Positions 26,872-36,448 of a stretch of 64,000 bases of DNA are shown here, piece by piece. Every line of letters begins with the position of its first letter. Position 1 is the first letter of the stretch. Below the pieces are notes generated by a model. That model did not search any database. It worked only from the letters and a program-made list of their open reading frames with translations, and was not told the DNA's origin. The translations under genes and the position numbers were made by a program. Source of the DNA: Novipirellula artificiosorum (GTDB lineage: Bacteria; Planctomycetota; Planctomycetia; Pirellulales; Pirellulaceae); contig NZ_SJPV01000007.1 of assembly GCF_007860135.1 (NCBI RefSeq), forward strand, positions 81,823 through 145,822, written 5' to 3'.

Positions 26872-28011
26872 ATGAGAATCGCTTGGGTTACATACGGATT
26901 TGAGGAGTATAGCGCATATCATGTCAATGCGCTATGCCAAGAGCATGAATGTTTGGTTGTTATACCGGGGGATGAGGACGGGGCAACGCGTTGCCCGATT
27001 GATCCTTCAATCGATCTATATGCATTTTCCAAACCGCGCCTTCGTGAACCATTCAAGCAATGGTTATGTGCCCGAAGGATTTTAAAGCGCGTTCACGATT
27101 TCCACCCCGATGTGGTTCACTTTCAAGGCGGGCACATGTGGTTTAATTTTGCTCTCAATTCACTTCGTAGGTACCCACTTGTCTTAACGATTCACGACCC
27201 ACGTCATCACGCAGGGGACAGGAACTCGCGAAAGACCCCCCAATGGTTAATGGATTACGGTTTTCGAAAGGCCGATCATGTGATTGTTCATGGAGAGGCA
27301 TTGGCCGTGGAAGTCAATGAAATCTTTGCGCTCGAACGTGAGCGAATTCATGTGGTCCCCATGATTGCAAGAGGGGAAGAAACGGTGGGCAATGAAGTTG
27401 AAGAGGACCAGAATTTGATTTTGTTTTTTGGGCGAATCTGGGACTACAAAGGTCTTGATCAGCTGATCGCCGCTCAACCATTGATCAATGATGTTGTTCC
27501 GGATGCGAGGATCATGATCGCCGGGCAGGGAGAAGATTTTGGTAGATATAGGGCTCTTATGCAAGATTCGTCGAAGTTCATCGTGCACAATGAGTGGGTA
27601 AGCGATGAGCTGCGAGCACAGTTCTTTCAGCGGTCCGCAATCGTTGCACTTCCCTACAACGAAGCTACTCAGAGCGGTGTCGTGCCAGTTGCTTACAACT
27701 ATGGCAAACCGGTCGTTGCGACCCGTGTTGGCGCGTTACCAGAGTGCATCGACGACGGCGTGACGGGACTGTTGATTCCACCCCGCGATCCGCAAGCGAT
27801 TGCTGACGCCGTAATTGACCTGCTGAAGAATCCTGAGCGTCGACGCCAGATGGGAAGGGCGGGCAAGGCGAAACTCGATCGTGAATGCTCGCCAAGCGTT
27901 GTGGCCCAACGGACCGCAGATGCCTACCGATCGGCGATCAAGTACCGTGGAAAGCATGCGACAGGTGCTGTGTCGCTGGAGCGTCAAGAGGATTTGCAAT
28001 GCGGGTCTTAA
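26872..28011 (+). CDS. Family 4 glycosyltransferase
   Basis: A GT-B glycosyltransferase of 379 residues. The N-terminal half carries VVHFQGGHMWF and LTIHDPRHH, the C-terminal half LFFGRIWDYKGLDQLI and ALPYNEATQSGVVPVAYNYGKPVVATRVGALPE, including the family E-x7-E region. The acceptor and sugar are unknown. It starts 17 bp after the flippase gene and overlaps the next gene by 13 bases. Confidence 0.85.
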   Translation: MRIAWVTYGFEEYSAYHVNALCQEHECLVVIPGDEDGATRCPIDPSIDLYAFSKPRLREPFKQWLCARRILKRVHDFHPDVVHFQGGHMWFNFALNSLRRYPLVLTIHDPRHHAGDRNSRKTPQWLMDYGFRKADHVIVHGEALAVEVNEIFALERERIHVVPMIARGEETVGNEVEEDQNLILFFGRIWDYKGLDQLIAAQPLINDVVPDARIMIAGQGEDFGRYRALMQDSSKFIVHNEWVSDELRAQFFQRSAIVALPYNEATQSGVVPVAYNYGKPVVATRVGALPECIDDGVTGLLIPPRDPQAIADAVIDLLKNPERRRQMGRAGKAKLDRECSPSVVAQRTADAYRSAIKYRGKHATGAVSLERQEDLQCGS

Positions 28012-28988
28012 TGATTTGTCCTGAACTTCCTCGTTTGGAATCGCCGGGAACCATGGCCCCTGGGGCGCGACAGATTGAATCGCTTCGCCGACTCGGACTG
28101 TCGATTGATGTTGTCGATATGCGAGGCATTCCCAAGCTGAAATACTTGCAAGTTATTCCACGTATCCGCAGATTGGTTCGAGACGTCGATGTCATTCACG
28201 CACACTTTGGTTACTGCGGTTGGCTCGGCTATCTCGCTCCCGTTTTGACGCGTCCGAGAAAACCACTTGTCGTTTCGTTCATGGGGAGCGATTTGCTTGG
28301 ATCGCCCTACAATGTCCAGGGAGATCTCCACCGGTTTAGCAAGTTCATGGTTCGCATCAACAAGAAGCTGGCTTGGAAAGCGAGTCGGGTCATTGTCAAG
28401 AGTGCAGAAATGGCCGGTGTCATTGCGCCGGCTCCTTCCGTCGTCATTCCGAACGGGGTTGACGTTGAACTTTTTCGGCCGATCGATCGCGTCAGTGCTC
28501 GAACCGAGCTCGGTTTACCGCTGGATCGGAAATTGGTCCTTTTTCCCGGCAACCCAGATGATCCACGCAAGAACCATGCGCTGGCAGCCGAAGCGACTCG
28601 GATTGCGTCGAGCATCAGCGACCAATCGATCGACTTGGTGCCGCTGTGGCGTGTTCAGCCAGAGCAGGTGGCGGTCTATATGAATGCGTGCGATGTGATG
28701 GTGATGACGAGTCTGCTGGAAGGGTCCCCCAATGTGGTGAAAGAGGCGATGGCTTGTAATACGCCGGTTGTGGGCGTACCGGTGGGCGACGTTGAACAAT
28801 TACTCGAGGGTGTTGAGGGCTGCGAATTTTGTTCTCGTGATCCCAACGAAGTCGGCGATGCCATTCTACGAGCGTTTCAGGCGCCTCATGTTGCCGCACG
28901 CGAATCCATCCTGGAACGTGGGCTGGATTCCGAAAGTGTGGCGAGACGCATTTCAACCGTTTACGAGCAGGCACTGGGTGATGATTGA
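27999..28988 (+). CDS. Family 4 glycosyltransferase
   Basis: The 329-residue product starts at ATG 27999 with AAGAGGA upstream, inside the end of the previous gene. GT-B features are VDVIHAHFGYCGW, VVIPNGVDVELF, LFPGNPDDPRKNH and TSLLEGSPNVVKEAMACNTPVV, where the Glu of SPNVVKEAM contacts the nucleotide sugar. A role in repeat-unit assembly follows from the operon. Confidence 0.86.
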   Translation: MRVLMICPELPRLESPGTMAPGARQIESLRRLGLSIDVVDMRGIPKLKYLQVIPRIRRLVRDVDVIHAHFGYCGWLGYLAPVLTRPRKPLVVSFMGSDLLGSPYNVQGDLHRFSKFMVRINKKLAWKASRVIVKSAEMAGVIAPAPSVVIPNGVDVELFRPIDRVSARTELGLPLDRKLVLFPGNPDDPRKNHALAAEATRIASSISDQSIDLVPLWRVQPEQVAVYMNACDVMVMTSLLEGSPNVVKEAMACNTPVVGVPVGDVEQLLEGVEGCEFCSRDPNEVGDAILRAFQAPHVAARESILERGLDSESVARRISTVYEQALGDD

Positions 28989-30210
28989 GGTGCTAAACAC
29001 CGATCAGTCGGAAATGCGGCCGAAGCGAATTCTCATGTTATTGGAGAACCAGAGTTTTCCCGATGATGTTCGCGTGCTTCTTGAAGCCGAAGCCTTGCTC
29101 GCGGCAGGGTACGAACTGACCGTGATTTGTCCAACGGGCGATTCGCGTCAATGGTTCGAGAGGGTAGGTGAGTGCCGAGTCTATCGGTACCCTCAACCAT
29201 TTGAAGCTCATGGTTTTTTGGGCTATGTGTTCGAATACGGCTACAGTCTGACGGCCTTGTTTTTATGGTCTTTGTATGTGTTTGTACGGCATGGATTCGA
29301 TGTTGTGCATGTCCACACACCACCAGACATGACCGCAATGATCGCCATCTTCTACAAAGTGTTCGGCAAACGTTTTGTATTTGATTTGCACGATTTATCA
29401 CCCGAACTCTATTTGGCACGTCGTCAAGACGACCGACCGAACATCGTCTACAAACTCTTGTTGTTCTTTGAACGCCTAGCGTGCCGTGGGGCAGATCGCC
29501 TGATTGCAACGAACGCGAGTCAGCGGGATATTCAAGTCAATCGGTGTGGCGCGGATGAAAAAGACTGTAGCATTGTGCGCAATGGACCCAATGGCCTCTT
29601 CCTGAGTGAGGTCCAAGCGAAACAGGACCTTGTTGATCGAAAGAAGATCACACTCGGTTACGTCGGCGCCATCGGCATCCAGGATGGCGTCGATTACATG
29701 GTGCGCGCGGTCCACGAACTGAAGGTCCAACACCAACGTGAGGATTTTATCGCTGTGATTGTGGGGGATGGACCGGCAATGAAGCAGCTTCGAAAGCTCG
29801 CCGTCGATTTAGATGTCCAGGAGCTTATCTGTTTTACGGGAGGGATCCCCTTCGCCTCCGTTCCTGCCTACATCGCTGCGTTTGATATCTGTCTCACTCC
29901 CGACCCCAGTAATGCATACAACGATAGCTGTACAACGATCAAGACGATGGAGTACATGGCACTCCGAAAGCCGACGGTCTGCTTTCGTACACGCGAAAAC
30001 CAACTAACCGCCGGCGATGCAGCGTTGTATGCCAACAATAACGACGTGTCCGAATTTTCGCGTCTGGTGTGCCAATTGATGGATGAGCCATTGCTGAGAG
30101 CATCCATGGGAGAGATCGCACGGGCGAGAATTGACAATGGCTTGACCTGGAAACATCAGGCGGTTTCTCTGGTTTCGCTCTACGAGAGTCTGTTTGATCC
30201 ATCGATTTGA
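28981..30210 (+). CDS. Family 4 glycosyltransferase
   Basis: The 409-residue product begins at ATG 28981, overlapping the stop of the previous gene by eight bases; ATG 29014 is an alternative. It has VVHVHTPPDMTAM, FVFDLHDLSPELY, IVRNGPNG, LGYVGAIGIQDGVDYMV and SCTTIKTMEYMALRKPTVCF, the GT-B donor site. It is the last gene of the exopolysaccharide operon, which ends before a 290-bp gap. Confidence 0.86.
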   Translation: MIEVLNTDQSEMRPKRILMLLENQSFPDDVRVLLEAEALLAAGYELTVICPTGDSRQWFERVGECRVYRYPQPFEAHGFLGYVFEYGYSLTALFLWSLYVFVRHGFDVVHVHTPPDMTAMIAIFYKVFGKRFVFDLHDLSPELYLARRQDDRPNIVYKLLLFFERLACRGADRLIATNASQRDIQVNRCGADEKDCSIVRNGPNGLFLSEVQAKQDLVDRKKITLGYVGAIGIQDGVDYMVRAVHELKVQHQREDFIAVIVGDGPAMKQLRKLAVDLDVQELICFTGGIPFASVPAYIAAFDICLTPDPSNAYNDSCTTIKTMEYMALRKPTVCFRTRENQLTAGDAALYANNNDVSEFSRLVCQLMDEPLLRASMGEIARARIDNGLTWKHQAVSLVSLYESLFDPSI

Positions 30211-30334
30211 CGGCTTAAACGAATCCTGACCTTTGATGTGCCATGTGCTTATACGCACGATCGGCAAGCGGTCTGCCTTGATCGCGAGCAGGCGTTGGAA
30301 AACAGTGGAAATCAACGCCGCGACAGTGATCTTG

Positions 30335-30365
30335 TTGTCACAGCGTCTTGTTTCTGTCAGATAAT
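30335..30365 (+). promoter_or_regulatory. Possible promoter for the large secreted protein gene
   Basis: TTGTCA and GATAAT lie 19 bases apart in the gap between the exopolysaccharide operon and the secreted protein gene, about 135 bp before its start. The spacing is longer than optimal, so this is weak. Confidence 0.25.
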
Positions 30366-30498
30366 TTGACCGCGTTTTTGAGTGTATGTCGCTTTTCACA
30401 ACGCATGCGTCTGGTATAAACGACCATTACAAACTACCCAATTAGCCTGTTCTTAGGTGGTGTACGTCAAGTCCATGGCCATTAACGCGGAGCCAAGT

Positions 30499-33400
30499 AT
30501 GTCCAAGAATCGGTCCCGAGCTCGAGCAAGACGGCGTTCCTTTGAAACCCTTGAGCGGCGAATGATGCTGAGCTGCACCGGTTTGGGCGGCACTTCGGTC
30601 GAGTGTTTTTCGAGTGAGGGCGCTGGGGTTTCAGAATCATCATGGTTACCAGCCGAAGCGCCGCAGCATGCGGTAGAAGGGTATACGTCAGAGACTAGCT
30701 TTGCTCCGGGGGATACGTTTGCGCTTCACGTTAGCACCTCGCCTGCGCAGCCCTATCGCGTGGAGATTTATCGTCTTGGATGGTATGACGGTGATGGTGG
30801 CAGGCTTGTCGCTCAACTACCTGCGAATAGTAACGAAAGTTTGATAGGAGTGGAGCAACCCATTCCCGCACCGGATCCCGTCACCTTTGAAATCCGTGCA
30901 GATTGGTCAGCGACCGATTCATTCATCGTGCCCGAAGACTGGGAATCCGGTTACTATGTTGCCAATCTTATCTTGACGGCGGGACCGGACACTGGCAAAG
31001 CTCAATCCATCCCCTTTGTGGTCCGCGCTGAAGCGTCGCGAAACGCTGATATCGTTGTTGAAGTTCCCGTTAACACGTGGCAGGCCTACAATCGTTGGGG
31101 TGGGCATTCACTTTACGATCCTGATCCCGCGGACAAAGTGTCTTTCGATCGCCCTTATGACAAGAGCGCCCGGTCGCTGATTCGCTATGAAATCCCTCTT
31201 GCAAGGTTTCTCGAACGCGAGGGGTTTGATGTTGAGTATGTCACCAATGTGGACGTACACCGTGATCCCAGCAGTCTTTTGGATCACAATTTAGTGATTT
31301 CAACGGGCCACGATGAATACTGGTCCGGAGAGATGCGGACTGGGTTTGATACCGCAAGAGACTCGGGAACGAACTTGGTGTTTGCTTCATCGAATACTGC
31401 TTACTGGCAGGTGCGCTACGAGAATGCCGAGCAAACCTTGGTGGGCTATAAGGTCAGCCCAGAAACCATTGGCGAAGATCCGGAACCTGATCCGTCGAAA
31501 AAGTCGATGAAATTTCGTGACCTCACGCCGGCTCGACCCGAGCATGAACTATTGGGTGTGCAGTACCTTGGTGGCCATTCGCCTGACTTTAACTTGGACG
31601 AAAGCACATTCTCTGACTACACCATCGTGGAGTCAGCCTTGGGGGATGCTTGGTTTGACGGCACGGGGATCGTAGCGGGTGATGTTTTTGAGAATCGGGT
31701 CGGTTACGAGTGGGACCAGGTTGTCGAGGGAAACACGCTTGGACTAACAAGCTTGTTTGAGTATGCCGGAGCTCCTTTGCGAGCGGATGCCGTGAAGTAC
31801 ACCGCACCGAGCGGCTCAACGGTCTTCTCGACGGGATCGATGGGCTTTAGTTACGCTTTGGACAACTGGCGACCCTTTGGAGCACCCACTTCACCTGCCG
31901 ATCCCCGCTTGCAGACCTTCATGCGAAATGTAATCAGTGACCTAGGTGCAGGTGCTGTCACAGGTGATGAGTCAGTGGTTGAGATACTTGCAGCGGGATA
32001 CACCGGCGAAGAGCAGATGCAGCTGCTCGTGGATGGCGAGGTGGTGGCTACATGGGACAATGTTGGCGGCGATCGGCGTGCGCGTCAGTTTGTTACGTTC
32101 ACGTACACGCATCCGAGTCCATTGGAACTTCGAGATTTACGAGTCGTGTTTGCGAATGACGGGAACACTGCTACGGGTGCAGATCGCAACTTGATGGTGG
32201 ATGCGATCGTGCTTGATGGGGTTCGTTATGAGAGCGAAGCTCCGACGACCTATTCCACGGGGACGTGGAGCAGTTCGAATGGTTGCGGGCCAGGAAACAA
32301 GCAATCGGAGGTGCTTCATTGTGGTGGCGGAGGGTACTTCCAATACGATACGTCCGTCGGCGGTACGGTAACGGTCGATCTCGCCGCGTCGAGTGACTCA
32401 GGTGATTCAAGTACCGACAAGATCACGAATGACAACACGCCGACGCTGATTGGCGTCGCCCCCGTCGGAAGCACGGTTGAAGTGGTCTCTAGCCTTGTCG
32501 GCTCGTTGGGTACGACGCTCGCGGCAAGCGACGGAACCTGGTCACTTACGAGTGGAGTGGTTCTTTCGGATGGAGTGCATGAACTTACCTCGACCGCGGA
32601 TGGCAGCAGCGTTTCTTTGCCGCAGTCGGTTACGATCGATACGCTTGGTCCGACGGTTTCGATTGAGCAATCGGTCACTCAAGCCGATCCGACTACGTCT
32701 TCGCTGATCGCGTTTGATGTTTTGTTTAGCGAATCGACAACGACGTTCAGTAGCGGGGATGTCTCCATCGCTGGCTCTGCTGGCGCGACGACCGCCGTCG
32801 TTAGCGGCAACGGCGTGTCGTATACCGCATCGGTTAGTGGAATGACGAGCAGTGGCACTGTCATCGCAAGCGTTTCGGCTGGCGTGGCCTCGGATATTGC
32901 GGGCAATCCTAGTCTAGCGAGCACCAGCCAGGATAATGTCGTTGATTATGAGCTTTCCACGGCCGATAGTGTCGTCGAGATACTTGCCGCGGGGTACACC
33001 GGCGAAGAGCAGATGCAGTTGCTCGTGGATGGCGAGGTGGTGGCTACATGGGACAATGTTGGCGGCGATCGGCGTGCGCGTCAGTTTGTTACGTTCACGT
33101 ACACGCATCCGAGTCCATTGGAACTTCGAGATTTACGAGTCGTGTTTGCGAATGACGGGAACACTGCTACGGGTGCAGATCGCAACTTGATGGTGGATGC
33201 GATCGTGCTTGATGGGGTTCGTTATGAGAGCGAAGCTCCGACGACCTATTCTACGGGGACGTGGAGCAGTTCGAATGGTTGCGGGCCAGGAAACAAGCAA
33301 TCGGAGGTGCTTCATTGTGGTGGCGGAGGGTACTTCCAATACGATACGTCCGTCCAACCAGCAGCACAGAACCAAGCTTTACCACAAGACGTCAACGGCG

Positions 33401-33738
33401 ATGGCAGCGTTTCGCCAATGGACGCGATTTTGGTCATTAACCAACTGAGCGAAATTGCTGTGGGTAATGGCGAGGAGGTGTTGTTGCTGACTCCCTTTGA
33501 TCATCTCGATGTCAACGCTGACGGCATCGTCTCTGCCCAAGATGCATTGCAAGTGATCAATTTCATGACCCGTCAACTTCGTAGTGACTCGATAGGCCAG
33601 ATGAATGTGCAACCAGGCGTATTCCATCTTGAGGTTCAGAGCGACGTCGACGATCAAGACGAAGAAGAGGACCTTCTCAATCTGCTTGCCGATGATCTTT
33701 CGGGAATGCAACAAAGCTTTTCCGAAAGAAACCTCTGA
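30499..33738 (+). CDS. Large secreted protein: dimethylformamidase-like domain, two CBM-like domains, Ig-like and dockerin repeats
   Basis: The start at ATG 30499 has GGAG seven bases upstream and gives 1079 residues. Residues 1-25 are basic and end FETLERRMMLS, the planctomycete LEPR-type N-terminal motif. Residues about 45-480 resemble the large-subunit domain of N,N-dimethylformamidase (EIYRLGWYDGDGGR, STGHDEYWSGEMR). A CBM36/60-like beta-sandwich (493-620) recurs at 825-952, with an Ig-like/big-repeat region between. Two dockerin-type calcium loops (DVNGDGSVSPMDA, DVNADGIVSAQDA) precede an acidic tail. It may act on or bind the surface polysaccharide made by the genes before it; substrate unknown. 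Confidence 0.82.
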   Translation: MSKNRSRARARRRSFETLERRMMLSCTGLGGTSVECFSSEGAGVSESSWLPAEAPQHAVEGYTSETSFAPGDTFALHVSTSPAQPYRVEIYRLGWYDGDGGRLVAQLPANSNESLIGVEQPIPAPDPVTFEIRADWSATDSFIVPEDWESGYYVANLILTAGPDTGKAQSIPFVVRAEASRNADIVVEVPVNTWQAYNRWGGHSLYDPDPADKVSFDRPYDKSARSLIRYEIPLARFLEREGFDVEYVTNVDVHRDPSSLLDHNLVISTGHDEYWSGEMRTGFDTARDSGTNLVFASSNTAYWQVRYENAEQTLVGYKVSPETIGEDPEPDPSKKSMKFRDLTPARPEHELLGVQYLGGHSPDFNLDESTFSDYTIVESALGDAWFDGTGIVAGDVFENRVGYEWDQVVEGNTLGLTSLFEYAGAPLRADAVKYTAPSGSTVFSTGSMGFSYALDNWRPFGAPTSPADPRLQTFMRNVISDLGAGAVTGDESVVEILAAGYTGEEQMQLLVDGEVVATWDNVGGDRRARQFVTFTYTHPSPLELRDLRVVFANDGNTATGADRNLMVDAIVLDGVRYESEAPTTYSTGTWSSSNGCGPGNKQSEVLHCGGGGYFQYDTSVGGTVTVDLAASSDSGDSSTDKITNDNTPTLIGVAPVGSTVEVVSSLVGSLGTTLAASDGTWSLTSGVVLSDGVHELTSTADGSSVSLPQSVTIDTLGPTVSIEQSVTQADPTTSSLIAFDVLFSESTTTFSSGDVSIAGSAGATTAVVSGNGVSYTASVSGMTSSGTVIASVSAGVASDIAGNPSLASTSQDNVVDYELSTADSVVEILAAGYTGEEQMQLLVDGEVVATWDNVGGDRRARQFVTFTYTHPSPLELRDLRVVFANDGNTATGADRNLMVDAIVLDGVRYESEAPTTYSTGTWSSSNGCGPGNKQSEVLHCGGGGYFQYDTSVQPAAQNQALPQDVNGDGSVSPMDAILVINQLSEIAVGNGEEVLLLTPFDHLDVNADGIVSAQDALQVINFMTRQLRSDSIGQMNVQPGVFHLEVQSDVDDQDEEEDLLNLLADDLSGMQQSFSERNL
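31975..32357 (+). repeat. Near-identical internal repeat, copy 1
   Basis: This 383-bp stretch encodes the first CBM-like domain and is repeated in frame at 32971-33353. By eye about six positions differ, most of them in the first 60 bases, so identity is around 98 percent, including silent sites. Confidence 0.9.
32971..33353 (+). repeat. Near-identical internal repeat, copy 2
   Basis: Second copy of the CBM-like coding stretch. Near-identity at silent positions points to recent duplication or gene conversion rather than protein-level selection alone. The junction with the following linker and dockerin region is abrupt. Confidence 0.9.
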
Positions 33739-33868
33739 TGAGCTCCTGCCCTTTGAATCGCAGAAAACAGAACAAGCAAACCGACGAGCAGATGTGATGA
33801 AGAAAGAGGTCCCACGCAAGCGGCCTTTATTCATCCAGAATGCCAGATGCGAAAGGAAGCTTGTCACC

Positions 33869-33894
33869 GCCCTTAGGCATTCACGACTAAGGGC
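33869..33894. terminator. Possible terminator hairpin between convergent genes
   Basis: GCCCTTAG (33869-33876) and CTAAGGGC (33887-33894) form an 8-bp stem with a 10-base loop. The right arm overlaps the stop codon of the methyltransferase gene. There is no T-run on either side, so it is a weak candidate. Confidence 0.3.
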
Positions 33895-34720
33895 TAAACA
33901 AAGTATTCATAGCCTCAACCACTTCAGCGGATTGCTCTCTAGGAATAAATAGAAAGTTATTGATATAGACACCGCGTCGTTCCCAACCACTTTTCCAACT
34001 GCCGATGTTTCGGTCGTCCTGGTGTTCCTCTACACTGAATTTGTCGATGCTATGTAGCTGACCATCGAGCAAGAAAAATCCCTCATAATCCAGCTCATGG
34101 AGCAAATTTTTCAGGTCGTCAACCGCATGAACACGGTGCCGATTCTCGGACTCAATTAACAGCTTCGGTCGATGTCGGGCAATGGTTTCGCGTGTGCCGC
34201 GCAGGACAGCTACCTCATGTCCCTCTACATCAATCTTAATACAACCGACGGAGTCTAGAGCATAGTCATCGAGACGGCGGAGATTAACGACCAGCTTTGT
34301 CCTGGGGCTATTGTCTTCATCATCCAAGCGGTTTTCTGACTCGATTGTACTTCGCCCTTGGTCATTGATGAGGACTCGCATTTCGGAGGTCCCTTCGTGG
34401 TCAGACAACGCTACTTGCTCAACACGCACCGAGGCTCCAACACTCGTGAACATTGCTTTCAGTTCATCGGCCTGTGCGGGGCGCGGTTCAAAGGCGATAA
34501 CGTTGCGTGAAACTTGCAACATGTTAGCAGAAAAAACGCCTGCATCAGCTCCAATATCGACAGACGTCTTGTTTGGTTCACATAGCAAAGAAACGATACG
34601 CAATTCGTCTTTACTACTTGAAGTCAAAAAGGAATTAAACTTGTATCGCCAAAAGCGACGGGGAAATAGCTTTTTCACAACCATTTTCACTGGTTGTTTT
34701 AAGATCGACCGTAGGTTCAT
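33887..34720 (-). CDS. FkbM-family methyltransferase
   Basis: The 277-residue protein has the class I SAM fold with SVDIGADAGVFSANML (motif I) and CIKIDVEGHEVAVLRG, the marker of the FkbM family, which usually O-methylates sugars or polyketide-type hydroxyls. The N-terminal 40 residues are basic. Its place between the polysaccharide operon and the PKS/NRPS cluster allows either as source of its substrate. ATG 34720 is the start. Confidence 0.87.
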   Translation of the reverse strand: MNLRSILKQPVKMVVKKLFPRRFWRYKFNSFLTSSSKDELRIVSLLCEPNKTSVDIGADAGVFSANMLQVSRNVIAFEPRPAQADELKAMFTSVGASVRVEQVALSDHEGTSEMRVLINDQGRSTIESENRLDDEDNSPRTKLVVNLRRLDDYALDSVGCIKIDVEGHEVAVLRGTRETIARHRPKLLIESENRHRVHAVDDLKNLLHELDYEGFFLLDGQLHSIDKFSVEEHQDDRNIGSWKSGWERRGVYINNFLFIPREQSAEVVEAMNTLFSP

Positions 34721-35368
34721 GATGTTGAATGTAGAGCAAAGTGTTTGAGAACTAGCAGGAGAGAATCATCCGAGAAATAAGGGACTTCAAAAAAAAGAGC
34801 GATTGGAATCTCGGTTATTGCAGAAAACTGAACTCTTGTCATGTCGAGCTCAGACGTCTTTTCCTGCTACTCCGGATATCTGTAGAATGAAGTCGGAAAA
34901 CCCAGGCAAGTGTCACACGTTGCCAACTCAATTTGCAGCGTAGGTCGGTAGGTAACCGGAAACCATCGGGAGCTGACCTCTTCTTCTGCAACGCATTTTA
35001 GCCGTAATCCACTCGATGCACCAACAGTTTTTGGTCAAACATGCAAAGAATACTACGGCTATTCAATCAAGAGAATCTCGAGAGATCTTTGCAAGTATCT
35101 CACTTAACTGACCTGCTACCAAAATCTGTACCACCAGCAGTGAGAAAATCAGGGCTTCATCTGTCCGGGCGCGCCCGGCCAGATTCAGCTGAGGCAATAC
35201 AGGGGAACCGCGCGCCGGGCGGAAAGATTCAGGTCAAAATCACCGGTGACTGCGTGAGCAGCGCCCCGACGAACAGAAAGCGCTTCGCAAACTTCGTTGG
35301 TGAATAATGCGGGGTGTAACGAGGATGGGTGCAAGCACCGAAGGCTGAGCCGCTTGAAGTTCGCGGTG
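34721..35368. other. Gene-free stretch of 648 bp
   Basis: No convincing gene is seen. An 88-codon frame at 35041-35307 and an overlapping minus-strand frame have no recognisable features. A 14-bp palindrome CCGGGCGCGCCCGG lies at 35165-35178. The right part has higher GC than the left. The stretch lies between the FemAB-like gene end and the FkbM gene start and must hold the FkbM promoter. Confidence 0.4.
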
Positions 35369-36448
35369 TTAGGCACTGAAGGGATAAAACAGTTTGCCTG
35401 CCGCCCGACAGGCAATCGAAGGGCTGTTTCGAATCACCGCTCGGGCAATCGACATCGCAGAGGAATCCCCTTGATCCGAAGCAATACGTCCCGTTAAGCA
35501 ATCATTGTAGATCGTGCTCTCGATCGCACCCCACTTTTGCTTGAATCGCCGCAGTCCAATTTCGATTTCGCGAGAGGTGCCAAAGTCGAGTTTTGTCATG
35601 GGGGATTCCACGCCGTACTTCATCACATGATGTACCAGAAAGTCATTGGGGCGAAGGTCAAGGGCGGCGCCGTCGGAGGCAGCGTATTTGTAGAGCAGCG
35701 TTTGTTGATACGGTAAGAAAACGCCCGCAGCAACCACGTGCCCGCAATGTGAGGCCGTTGCAATAAAGCCGAGTCCGCCGACGATCATTTGTTGGTGCAA
35801 ACGTGAAAAAAAGCGGCAGGACTGAACCGGTATCCCATGCTTACGGCGTGTTTTGATGTGCAATCGATAGAAAATTTCAAGAGCCTCGGCGTCGTTGCGG
35901 ATCTTGAATTGCAGGTTGGCTTTGTAGGCCTTGCGAAGATTTTGGGCAAGGCTGCGGGGATAGCCAGATTCAATGTCCGTCGCTGATCGGGTTAGATTCA
36001 GTTCGTGGCGTACAAGGCCGCTTGGCGTGCAACAAAATCCCAATGGCGCGTCCGTTTTGTTGAGCACACAGACATGTCGCCCGAAGTTCGTCGTCTGGAG
36101 TCCCTGACGCAGGCCTGATAGGCTGGTTACGTCTTTTCCCAATGCTCGGAGATTGTCACTGAAGGGGAGCGAAATGAGCATTTTCTTGCCAAACAGCGTC
36201 CTTGTTTCCAAGAATGGTAAACCCGCCACAACCTCACCAGCCTGCTTCCACGCATAGATGCGCAAGGGAAACCCATAATGCTGTTGCAGTAGTTTCAGCC
36301 AGCGACCATGGTGAAATGCGGTACTTTCACTTCTGGAATCAACAAACTCCTGCCACTGGTCCGTCGTGACACATTCAAGTGAACCCTGTTGATCTCGCGC
36401 CGGTTCGATGGGACTTGCAGAAGCCGTGTGGCCATTCGATTGGATCAT
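35369..36448 (-). CDS. FemAB-like / BioF2-type GNAT acyltransferase
   Basis: The 359-residue protein shows the FemAB-related GNAT arrangement: FHHGRWLKLLQQHYGF, VVAGLPFLETRTLFGKKMLISLPF in the first half, and FFSRLHQQM, GHVVAAGVFLPYQQTLLYKYAASD, LRPNDFLVHHVMKYG and LDFGTSREIEIGLRRFKQKWG in the second. Family members transfer amino acids from tRNA to cell-wall or other acceptors, and relatives occur in exopolysaccharide/exosortase loci. ATG 36448 overlaps the NRPS stop by four bases (ATGA), so translation is coupled to the NRPS. Confidence 0.82.
   Translation of the reverse strand: MIQSNGHTASASPIEPARDQQGSLECVTTDQWQEFVDSRSESTAFHHGRWLKLLQQHYGFPLRIYAWKQAGEVVAGLPFLETRTLFGKKMLISLPFSDNLRALGKDVTSLSGLRQGLQTTNFGRHVCVLNKTDAPLGFCCTPSGLVRHELNLTRSATDIESGYPRSLAQNLRKAYKANLQFKIRNDAEALEIFYRLHIKTRRKHGIPVQSCRFFSRLHQQMIVGGLGFIATASHCGHVVAAGVFLPYQQTLLYKYAASDGAALDLRPNDFLVHHVMKYGVESPMTKLDFGTSREIEIGLRRFKQKWGAIESTIYNDCLTGRIASDQGDSSAMSIARAVIRNSPSIACRAAGKLFYPFSA

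Noticed and set aside
35041..35307. 88-codon plus-strand frame and its minus-strand partner
   Set aside because: No recognisable motif or good ribosome site; the opposite strand is equally open, which suggests base composition rather than coding.
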